Shown: piece by piece, positions 1-7,234 of the stretch
Numbering within the stretch: the first letter of the stretch is position 1
Layout of the letters: each line of letters begins with the position of its first letter
Source: Pseudomonas yangonensis
GTDB taxonomy: Bacteria > Pseudomonadota > Gammaproteobacteria > Pseudomonadales > Pseudomonadaceae
Length of the DNA: 64,000 nt
Direction of reading: 5' to 3'
Assembly: GCF_009932725.1 (NCBI RefSeq)
Contig: NZ_BLJU01000023.1
Location: forward strand, 1-64,000
Notes under the pieces: model-generated
Seen by the model: only the letters and a program-made list of their open reading frames with translations
What the model was told of the DNA's origin: nothing
Database searches by the model: none
Made by a program: the position numbers and the translations under genes

Positions 1-1004
1 CATTTGCAATGTTGGGAGAACTCATGGCGCAGGTCATGAAAACGTAGGTCGAGCAGGAATGGATCATCGCAGATGCGTTTTTTGATCCGCTCTTGTGAGA
101 GCTTTTTCTGCCTGAGGTGCAGGGTTAGACCTTCGGTGTATGCATTGCGTGCATCCTCTGCTGCGTCAGCAAATGCTTTGGTTATGGAGTCTGGTTGGCT
201 CTTGAAGTAACGGCCGTCCTCTCGGTCTGCGAGGCTCTTCAGTATTTCCACTGCCAGGCTGGAGAGGGGGACGCCACGGGCAGAACCGTTCTTGGTTAGT
301 GGCAGCATCGCGGTTCGCTTTTTTTCGTCGACATTGGCCCGCAGCAGGCCGGCAATTTCACTACGACGCATACCGGTCTCGACGGCGAACCGGGCGATCT
401 GAGGAAGCTCGGCCGAGCGTGAGTAGCGGCAGATCATTTCCAACTCATCCAGGTGCTCGCAAATCAGTTTGCCGTCGCGCAGTGTCCAAACGTCTGCGCT
501 CAGGATGCGTCTATCCCTGGCGTCATCAACACTGGGTTGGCGAATCAGCTCCACGGGGTTACTCAAGGACTCCATGCGCCACTCTTTACGGGCGATGGTG
601 AAAACATGGGATATCAACGCAAGCTCACGGCGTACTGTGGCCGCTGCCAGCCCCTCTGCGAGGCGTTGATCGCGGTAGCTGGCCATGTCGGCGCCGCGAA
701 TGCTGGCCAGCGATCTCAGGGCCAGTGGGTGGCGCTGCAGGGCCTGGATGCGTGATAGCTCGGAATCGCTACTGCGTTTCTTGCTAGTCACCTGCTCGGC
801 GTACATCTGCAGGGCTTTGGCGAAGGAGGTCGATTCCGCCTCGTTGCGGCTGACGAACACGCCGGCGTCCATCTCGCGCTCGATCATCGTTGCCCAGGCT
901 TTCGCCTCTGCCTGGGTGTTGAAAGTGCGGGTCTGTTGGGGCCACCCTTTACGCCTGATTTGGGCGTGCCACTGGTAAGGGCCTTTCTTCCTGATCGTCG
1001 CCAT
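1..1004 (-). CDS. Tyrosine site-specific recombinase (phage/island integrase), 3' end cut by window edge
   Basis: Reading the minus strand from the ATG at 1004 gives 334 uninterrupted codons that leave the window at base 1. The protein starts MATIRKKGPYQWHAQIRRKG, a typical Arm-binding N-terminus of phage-type integrases. It carries the Arg I catalytic motif as ETGMRRSE (Arg213) and the HxxR motif as HDLRHE (His323, Arg326). The Tyr nucleophile would lie beyond the edge. Codons that are rare in the neighbouring genes (AGG, AGA, CTA, TCA, ATA) recur here, which suggests foreign origin. The integrase points away from the MBL-fold gene, so the element it belongs to should extend to the left. There is no tRNA beside it, so the target site is not evident. 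Family is confident; whether it is a prophage or an island is not known. Confidence 0.9.
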   Translation of the reverse strand, partial: MATIRKKGPYQWHAQIRRKGWPQQTRTFNTQAEAKAWATMIEREMDAGVFVSRNEAESTSFAKALQMYAEQVTSKKRSSDSELSRIQALQRHPLALRSLASIRGADMASYRDQRLAEGLAAATVRRELALISHVFTIARKEWRMESLSNPVELIRQPSVDDARDRRILSADVWTLRDGKLICEHLDELEMICRYSRSAELPQIARFAVETGMRRSEIAGLLRANVDEKKRTAMLPLTKNGSARGVPLSSLAVEILKSLADREDGRYFKSQPDSITKAFADAAEDARNAYTEGLTLHLRQKKLSQERIKKRICDDPFLLDLRFHDLRHEFSQHCK

Positions 1005-1016
1005 CGTCAATCGCAC

Positions 1017-1034
1017 TGTGCCAAAAATGTGCCA
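1017..1034. repeat. Short direct repeat TGTGCCA-AAAA-TGTGCCA beside the integrase
   Basis: Two identical 7-mers (1017-1023 and 1028-1034) start 11 bp apart, about one helical turn, in the 50-bp gap between the integrase start and the next gene. Their position and spacing fit integrase arm-type sites or an att core. This is inference only. Confidence 0.4.
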
Positions 1035-1054
1035 TTAATCCTACAGGAACACCC

Positions 1055-1699
1055 ATGGAACCCGCAAAAACCGCGCTAATACGCGAAACATTCCCTGTCG
1101 GGCCTTTGCAGTGCAACTGCACCATCATCGGCGATCCGGTTACGAAGAAGGCCGTCGTGGTCGATCCCGGCGGGAATCCCGATCTGATCATGGCGCGCCT
1201 GGAGGCCCATGGCCTGAAGGTGGTCAGCATCATTCACACGCACGCCCATCTCGATCACTTCCTCGCCTCGGGGCAGATGAAGGAGAAGACCGGCGCCACG
1301 CTGCACCTGCACAAGGAGGATCAGTTCCTCTGGGACAACCTGGAGATGCAATGCAACATGTTCGGCGTGCCTTATACGCCGGTTCCGGCGCCGGATCGCT
1401 GGCTGGCCGATGACGAGGAACTTGCCTGCGGTTGCGGTGTGGCCCTGCACACGCCCGGGCATACGCCGGGTTCGATGAGCTTCTGGTTCGAAGATGCCAA
1501 GCTGCTGATCGCCGGTGACACCCTGTTCCGTCGTGGTATTGGCCGTACCGACTTGTGGGGCGGCGATTACGCCACCATCGAGCGTTCGATCCGGCAGCGT
1601 CTGTATAGCCTCGACGAGGATGCCACCGTGGTCACCGGCCATGGTCCGGACACGCGTCTGGGCGACGAGATGCGCGAGAACCCCTTTATTCGCGCGTGA
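1055..1699 (+). CDS. MBL-fold metallohydrolase, glyoxalase II / YcbL type
   Basis: A 214-residue metallo-beta-lactamase fold hydrolase. The metal-binding motif HxHxDH is seen at residues 63-68 (HAHLDH), with further ligands His136 (TPGHTPGS), Asp155 (AGDTLF) and His196 (TGHGPD). This is the full ligand set of glyoxalase II-like enzymes, which hydrolyse S-D-lactoylglutathione or related thioesters in the cytoplasm. It is shorter than classical GloB (about 250-260 residues) and lacks the C-terminal helical domain, so it resembles YcbL rather than true GloB. AGGA lies 8 bp before the ATG. It is the first chromosomal-type gene after the integrase and looks intact. The physiological substrate cannot be told from the sequence. 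Confidence 0.88.
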   Translation: MEPAKTALIRETFPVGPLQCNCTIIGDPVTKKAVVVDPGGNPDLIMARLEAHGLKVVSIIHTHAHLDHFLASGQMKEKTGATLHLHKEDQFLWDNLEMQCNMFGVPYTPVPAPDRWLADDEELACGCGVALHTPGHTPGSMSFWFEDAKLLIAGDTLFRRGIGRTDLWGGDYATIERSIRQRLYSLDEDATVVTGHGPDTRLGDEMRENPFIRA

Positions 1700-1763
1700 C
1701 AGGGCACTAATGGCTGCGTGGTGACTCAAATAGCCATCATTCACCGTTCATGGAGATTCCTTC

Positions 1764-2432
1764 ATGTTCCGCCTTTCCCTGATCGCACTTTGCTCGTCTG
1801 CGCTGCTGCTGACTGGCTGCGCCTCGCAGAACCCCTATGACCAGCGCGCGCCGAGCTCCAATCGCACGGCCACCTACGGCGGCTTGGGTGCGCTGGCCGG
1901 TGCGGCCGCCGGCGCTCTGATCAACCACGACAACCGCGGCAAGGGGGCGCTGATCGGCGCGGCCGTTGCCGGTGCCGCGGCAGCCGGTTATGGCTATTAC
2001 GCCGACAAGCAGGAAGAAGAGTTGCGCCGCAGCATGCAGGGCACGGGCGTCGAGGTGCAGCGCCAGGGCGATGTGATCCAACTGATCATGCCCGGCAATA
2101 TCACCTTTGCCACCGACTCGGCGCAAATCGCCAGCAGCTTCTACCAGCCGTTGAACAACCTGGCCAACTCCTTCCGCCAGTACAACCAGAACAGTATCGA
2201 GGTGGTCGGGCATACCGACAGCACCGGTTCGCACAGTCACAACATGGCGCTGTCGCAGCGCCGTGCACAGAGCGTGGCTGATTATCTGCTGGCGCAGGGT
2301 GTCGATCCCAGCCGCTTGAGCACACGCGGTATGGGGCCGGATCAGCCGGTGGCGAGCAACGCCACGGCTGATGGCCGCGCGCAGAACCGCCGCGTCGAGG
2401 TCACCTTGCGTCCGTTGCCTGGCGTGCAGTGA
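1764..2432 (+). CDS. OmpA-family lipoprotein with glycine-zipper segment (copy 1)
   Basis: A 222-residue outer-membrane lipoprotein. The signal peptide ends at lipobox LTGC (Cys19). Residues about 33-75 are a Gly/Ala-rich glycine-zipper stretch interrupted by a charged NHDNRGKG loop. The C-terminal 110 residues form an OmpA peptidoglycan-binding domain with NITFATDSAQI and VVGHTDSTGS. The order lipoprotein anchor, glycine zipper, OmpA domain matches the YiaD-type family that tethers the outer membrane to peptidoglycan. The next gene is a close paralogue in the same order and orientation, so this looks like a tandem duplication. A role in envelope integrity is inferred. Confidence 0.9.
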   Translation: MFRLSLIALCSSALLLTGCASQNPYDQRAPSSNRTATYGGLGALAGAAAGALINHDNRGKGALIGAAVAGAAAAGYGYYADKQEEELRRSMQGTGVEVQRQGDVIQLIMPGNITFATDSAQIASSFYQPLNNLANSFRQYNQNSIEVVGHTDSTGSHSHNMALSQRRAQSVADYLLAQGVDPSRLSTRGMGPDQPVASNATADGRAQNRRVEVTLRPLPGVQ

Positions 2433-2499
2433 CCTGCACCTCTTCCACGATCTGCTGCAGATCGCACTGCTCATCCGCCTAGGCTGATAAGCTTGGGCG

Positions 2500-2527
2500 G
2501 AACTTCGCCGCGCCGTGGCGGCTCGAA
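2500..2527 (+). promoter_or_regulatory. Candidate AlgU (sigma-22/sigma-E type) promoter
   Basis: GAACTT at 2500-2505, a perfect -35 for extracytoplasmic-stress sigma factors, is followed after 17 bp by TCGAA at 2523-2527, a partial match to the TCTGA -10. It lies about 50 bp before the second lipoprotein ATG. An envelope-stress sigma factor would suit an OmpA-type lipoprotein, but the -10 is imperfect. Confidence 0.4.
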
Positions 2528-2573
2528 GACTGCGGCATGTCTGCCCGATACCAAGAATCTGCAAGGAAACCTT

Positions 2574-3230
2574 ATGAAGACCAGGCGTAATCTGATCGCA
2601 GCCACTGCGCTCATGGCCCTGATGGCTGGCTGTACGACCAATCCCTACACCGGCGAAAGCCAGGCTGGCAAAGCCGGCATCTACGGCGGGATCGGCGCCG
2701 CCACCGGTGCCGTGATCGGAGCTGCGACTTCGAGCAAGAAAGACCGCGGCAAAGGTGCACTGATCGGTGCGGCTGTCGGTGGCGCGGCCGGTGGTGGTTA
2801 CGGCTACTACGTCGACACCCAGGAAGCCAAGCTGCGTCAGACCCTGCAGGGCACCGGCGTGCAGGTGCAACGTAATGGCGATGATCTGAAACTGATCATG
2901 CCGGGCAACATCACCTTCGCCAGCAACTCTGCAGACATTTCCAGCAGCTTCTACCCGACCCTCAATTCGCTGGTGCTGGTGTTCAAGGAGTTCAACAAGA
3001 ACGGCGTGAACATCGTCGGTCACACCGACAGCACGGGTTCGCAGGAGCTTAATCAGAGCCTGTCGCAGCGTCGCGCGCAGAGCGTGGCCAATTACCTGAC
3101 GGCCAACGGTGTGGCCGCTCAGCGTATCTCCGCATATGGTGCCGGCCCGAGCCAGCCGATTGCCAGCAACGCTACCGATGCAGGCCGCGCGCAGAACCGC
3201 CGCGTCGAGATCAACCTGCGTCCGCTGTAA
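2574..3230 (+). CDS. OmpA-family lipoprotein with glycine-zipper segment (copy 2)
   Basis: A 218-residue paralogue of the preceding gene with the same architecture: signal peptide with lipobox MAGC (Cys20), a glycine-zipper region holding SSKKDRGKGALIGAAVGG, and an OmpA peptidoglycan-binding domain (NITFASNSADI, IVGHTDSTGS). The ATG at 2574 was chosen over an upstream in-frame start at 2493 because it begins the signal peptide and follows AAGGAA. The two copies align along nearly their whole length but differ in the linker. This copy has its own 140-bp upstream region with a possible stress promoter, and a rho-independent terminator follows it. The pair may be separately regulated. Confidence 0.9.
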   Translation: MKTRRNLIAATALMALMAGCTTNPYTGESQAGKAGIYGGIGAATGAVIGAATSSKKDRGKGALIGAAVGGAAGGGYGYYVDTQEAKLRQTLQGTGVQVQRNGDDLKLIMPGNITFASNSADISSSFYPTLNSLVLVFKEFNKNGVNIVGHTDSTGSQELNQSLSQRRAQSVANYLTANGVAAQRISAYGAGPSQPIASNATDAGRAQNRRVEINLRPL

Positions 3231-3249
3231 GCCTTGCCACAGTAGTACG

Positions 3250-3273
3250 AAAGCCTCCCAATGGGAGGCTTTT
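3250..3273 (+). terminator. Rho-independent terminator after second lipoprotein gene
   Basis: AAAGCCTCCC, loop AAT, GGGAGGCTTTT: a 10-bp stem with a short T tail, 20 bp past the stop codon. Confidence 0.85.
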
Positions 3274-3472
3274 AGTATCCGCCGGTCGCTGCAGGTGCGT
3301 CGCGCACACGTCATGAAAGGGCGCGTTTTCGCCAGTTTCCTGACCGCCTGTCGAGTCTGTTCTGGCCAAAGGCCATCCATGGAAAACCTGACTAGAATGC
3401 CTGCTATGGTTCTGTGCAGCCCGCGCACGGATCACCTGTGCGCGCTGGTTCTGGATGACCGAAGGAGAGCGA

Positions 3473-6400
3473 ATGGACGACAGAGCTGTCGAGCGGCCGC
3501 CAAGGCCCTGGGTACCGCTATTGGCTGCCCTGAGTCTGCTGCTTGGGCTGGGAGGCCTGATCTCCTGGCAGTGGAGCATTTTGCAGGAGCGTGAGCAGGA
3601 GAACCGGCACCGCCGCTTTCAGCTTGAGGCGCAGGAAATCGGACAGCGGGTGCTTGCACGCATGCGGACCTACGAAATGGTGCTGCGCGGCATATCCGGA
3701 TTGATGATTGGCAGTGATCAGGTCTCGCTAGGCGAATGGGAGCGGGCTCTGGATCAGTTGCAAGTCCAGGATCGCTACCCCGGTATTCAGGCTGTGGCCT
3801 GGTCCCGATACTTGTTGCCGGCGCAGCTTGCCGAATTCGAGGCGCAGGCAATCGCCAGCGGTCGTCTCGATTATCAGATATTTCCTCCCGGTGAGCGCGA
3901 GCAGTACCTGCCCATCGAGTACGTCAGCCCGCTGGATTGGCGCAATCGACGTGTTCTCGGCTTCGACATGCTCAGTGAGGCGGCTCGTCGGGTGGCCATC
4001 GAGCGCAGCGTCGAATCTGGCGAGGCAAGCCTCAGCGGTCCACTGATACTGCGCCAGGAGGTCGATGTCGACATACAGTCCGGCGTGTTGCTTTATCTGC
4101 CGGTTTTTCGTCCGGGGTTGCCCGTGAACACGGCAGAGCAGCGGCGTTCCGCATTACTGGGCATGGTGCATGGAGCGTTTCGCGGTCATGACCTGATCGA
4201 TGGGATTCTCGGCACCCAGGCGCGTTCGTTCGATATCGTTCTGAAGGACTCCCAGGCAACCGATCTGCAACTGGCCACTGGCGAATCCAAGACCAAAGGT
4301 TGGCTTCCACATTTTCGTAGTCAGCAGGAACTTCCACTGTACGGTCGCACCTGGGCGCTGGAAGTCATTGGCACGCCTGAATACGAGCGCAGTCTGGTGG
4401 ACCGTTCAGGTACCTTCGGGCTCTGGGCGGGGCTGGCAGCGACGCTCTTGCTGTCGCTGCTGGTCGGTGGTTTTCTCCATCAGCGTGAACGCAAGCTGCA
4501 GGTCAGCGAGCGAGCCGCGATGGCGCTGCGCGAGCGCGAGGAGCGCTTTCGTCTGCTTGTCGAGCGTCTGCCGGTAGCGACCCTGCTATGCGACGACAAG
4601 GGCCGTATCGAAATGGCCAACCGCAGTGCCGCCGAGTTGTTCGATTGTCCGCTCAATGCGTTGCCCGGTGAAACCATCCTGCGGGTGTTGCCGAATATCG
4701 AATCACCGAAAGATCTGCAGGAGCAACTGGCCGAGAACGACGAGCGTATGGTGCGCACTTTGCGCGGTGAGTCGATTCCCGCCAGCATCAGCCTCAACCC
4801 GCTACACGAGGGCAGCAGCTACCTGATCAACCTGGTGGATTTGCGCGTCCGCAAGGTGGCAGAAGAACGCTTTCGTCTGGTGGTCGAGGCATCGCCCAAC
4901 GCCATCGTGCTGGTCGACGGGCTGGGGCGCATCGCCATGGTCAATCGGCAGACCGAACTGCTGTTCGGCTATGAGCGCCAGATGCTGCTTGGCGAGCCGG
5001 TGGAAATGCTCCTGCCGGCGGCGCAGCGCGGCAGCCATGTGGCGCTGCGACGTGGCTACCAGGCCATGCCCGAACAGCGTCGCATGGGGGGCAATCGCGA
5101 GCTGTTCGGCGTGCATCGTGAGGGCCGCATGATTCCCCTGGAAGTGGGCCTGTCGCCGATTCGCAGTGGCGATGAAAACCTGGTGCAGGCGGTGATCATC
5201 GACATCAGCGAGCGCAAGGCCGCCGAGCAAAAGTTGCGTGAGCAGGCCGAGCAGTTGCTGCTGGCCAACCGCTACAAGTCCGAATTTCTCGCCAACATGT
5301 CCCATGAGCTGCGCACGCCGCTCAACAGTATCCTGATTCTCAGCGATCAACTGCGTCAGAACCAGGCCGGCAACCTCACCGAGAAGCAGACCAAGCACGC
5401 CGATATCGTGCATCGCGCCGGCAGCGATCTGCTGCAGCTGATCAACGATGTACTCGACCTGGCCAAGGTCGAGTCCGGGCGTATGCAGCTCAAACTCGAG
5501 CCGATCAACATGCAGGACGTGCTGGTCGAGCTGGATGCCAGCCTGCGTCCGATGGCCGAGCTCAAGGGGCTGCGCCTGCACACCCAGTTGGAGGCTGGCG
5601 TACCGCGGGTCATTCATACCGACCGTGTACGTCTGCACCAGATCCTGCGCAACCTGCTGTCCAACGCCTTGAAGTTCACCGACAAGGGCGACGTCACGCT
5701 GAGTGTCAGCAGTCAGGGGCGACAGGAGGACGAGCGCGAGCTGCTCTGCTTCAGCGTGCGTGATTCCGGCATCGGCATCGATCCGGCCCAGCACGAGCAG
5801 ATATTTCAGGCCTTTCAGCAGCTCGACGGCTCCACCAGTCGGCGTTTCGGCGGCACCGGCCTGGGGCTGGCCATCACTCGCCAACTGGTGCTGGCCCTGG
5901 ATGGTGATATCAACCTGCAAAGCGCGCCCGGCCTGGGCTCGACCTTTACCGTCAGACTGCCGGTTCAGGTCGCTTCGCTCAGTGTCGAGGCACCGGTCGA
6001 AGCGCCACAGCGGGCCGGTGACGGGCCGCCGCTGCTGATCGTGGAGGACGACGTCAATTTTGCTTCGGTAATCGCCGAGGAGGCGCATGCACACGGGTTT
6101 TCCAGCGTGCACTGCCGCACCGGCCTGCAGGCCCTGGGCCTGCTGCAGCAGGAGTCGTTCAATGCGGTGATTCTCGACATCCTGCTGCCCGACCTCAGTG
6201 GCTGGCAGCTGTTCCGTCGTCTGCGCGCACAACCCGGCCACCGGCATACGCCGGTGCATATCATTTCCTGTGTGCCGCAACCTGCAGGATGGAACGACGA
6301 CGGCACGCGTTATCTGGTCAAACCCATCGGGCGCGATGAGCTGGAGCAGGTGTTCTTCGAGCTGCAACATGGCATGCAGCAGGAGCAGGCCGTATTGCTA

Positions 6401-7189
6401 GTGGAGGATGTCGAGGTCGAGCGAGAGCACTACCGTGAGCAGCTCACGGAGCTGGGCTTTCAGGTGGTCGCCTGCGCCGATGGCGAGCAGGCACGTGCGG
6501 CCTACATGCAGGGCCAGTTCTGCGCGCTGGTGATCGATCTCGATCTGCCGGATCAGGATGGGTTCGCCCTGCTCGACAGCCTCAACCAGCTGCGGCCGCT
6601 GCAGGGGACTCGAGTGGTGATCAACACCGGCGTGGATGTCACCCAGCAGACGCTGCAGCGCCTGCGTCGCTACAGCGCCGTGGTGGTGCGCAAGCAGGGC
6701 GACGATACCGCGGCGCTGTGTCAGGCGATGCAGGGGTTCCTCGACGATGTTCAGGCGCCGCAGCCAGCGCATGCGCGACTGAATCCGCTGCAGGGCAAGC
6801 GCATCCTGCTGGTCGATGACGATGTGCGCAACGTCTATGCATTGACGGCATTGCTGGATGAAGTCGGGCTGTGCGTCAGTACCGCCAAGGACGGCCTCGA
6901 AGCCATCGCCAGCTATCAGCGTCACCCATACGACCTGATCCTGATGGACATGGCCATGCCCAACATGGACGGCTACACCGCCACGCGCCTGCTCAAGCAG
7001 GAGCATGGCTGCGCGATTCCGATCATTGCGCTTACGGCCCATGCGATGAAGGGGGACCGGGAAAAATGCATCACCGCTGGCGCGGACGACTACATGGCCA
7101 AGCCGATAAAGCGTGATGAATTGCTGGCACTGCTGGAGCGCTGGTTGGCTATGCCGCCCGTGTCTTCGTCTGGCAATGGACTAACCTGA
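3473..7189 (+). CDS. Hybrid sensor histidine kinase: CHASE-PAS-PAS-HisKA-HATPase-REC-REC-REC
   Basis: A 1238-residue inner-membrane hybrid kinase. TM1 is at about residues 12-37, a periplasmic CHASE domain at about 70-270 (LGFDMLSE, SGEASLSGP), and TM2 at about 315-337. Two PAS domains start near 360 and 466. HisKA carries His611 (MSHELRTPLNS), and the HATPase has the N box (LRNLLSNALKFT), DSGIGI and GGTGLGLA. Three receiver domains follow with phospho-acceptors Asp902, Asp1022 and Asp1159. REC3 is the most canonical; REC2 has a less usual RKQGDD around its lysine. No HPt domain is present, so phosphotransfer needs a separate one. The start at 3473 is preceded by GGAG; an earlier in-frame ATG at 3455 is less well placed. 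The next gene, a c-di-GMP enzyme with its own receiver, is the obvious partner. The ligand is unknown. Confidence 0.93.
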   Translation: MDDRAVERPPRPWVPLLAALSLLLGLGGLISWQWSILQEREQENRHRRFQLEAQEIGQRVLARMRTYEMVLRGISGLMIGSDQVSLGEWERALDQLQVQDRYPGIQAVAWSRYLLPAQLAEFEAQAIASGRLDYQIFPPGEREQYLPIEYVSPLDWRNRRVLGFDMLSEAARRVAIERSVESGEASLSGPLILRQEVDVDIQSGVLLYLPVFRPGLPVNTAEQRRSALLGMVHGAFRGHDLIDGILGTQARSFDIVLKDSQATDLQLATGESKTKGWLPHFRSQQELPLYGRTWALEVIGTPEYERSLVDRSGTFGLWAGLAATLLLSLLVGGFLHQRERKLQVSERAAMALREREERFRLLVERLPVATLLCDDKGRIEMANRSAAELFDCPLNALPGETILRVLPNIESPKDLQEQLAENDERMVRTLRGESIPASISLNPLHEGSSYLINLVDLRVRKVAEERFRLVVEASPNAIVLVDGLGRIAMVNRQTELLFGYERQMLLGEPVEMLLPAAQRGSHVALRRGYQAMPEQRRMGGNRELFGVHREGRMIPLEVGLSPIRSGDENLVQAVIIDISERKAAEQKLREQAEQLLLANRYKSEFLANMSHELRTPLNSILILSDQLRQNQAGNLTEKQTKHADIVHRAGSDLLQLINDVLDLAKVESGRMQLKLEPINMQDVLVELDASLRPMAELKGLRLHTQLEAGVPRVIHTDRVRLHQILRNLLSNALKFTDKGDVTLSVSSQGRQEDERELLCFSVRDSGIGIDPAQHEQIFQAFQQLDGSTSRRFGGTGLGLAITRQLVLALDGDINLQSAPGLGSTFTVRLPVQVASLSVEAPVEAPQRAGDGPPLLIVEDDVNFASVIAEEAHAHGFSSVHCRTGLQALGLLQQESFNAVILDILLPDLSGWQLFRRLRAQPGHRHTPVHIISCVPQPAGWNDDGTRYLVKPIGRDELEQVFFELQHGMQQEQAVLLVEDVEVEREHYREQLTELGFQVVACADGEQARAAYMQGQFCALVIDLDLPDQDGFALLDSLNQLRPLQGTRVVINTGVDVTQQTLQRLRRYSAVVVRKQGDDTAALCQAMQGFLDDVQAPQPAHARLNPLQGKRILLVDDDVRNVYALTALLDEVGLCVSTAKDGLEAIASYQRHPYDLILMDMAMPNMDGYTATRLLKQEHGCAIPIIALTAHAMKGDREKCITAGADDYMAKPIKRDELLALLERWLAMPPVSSSGNGLT

Positions 7190-7234
7190 TGGCAGGAGCA
7201 AGTGGTGCAAGGGCAGATGGATAGGGGAGTGACG

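Noticed and set aside
1..1004. Complete integrase within the window
   Set aside because: The frame is still open at base 1 and the Tyr nucleophile has not appeared, so the gene is cut by the edge and not proven broken.
3249..3472. Extra gene between lipoprotein and kinase
   Set aside because: Open frames here (such as 3109-3594) read through a terminator and another gene in the wrong frame; no family match.
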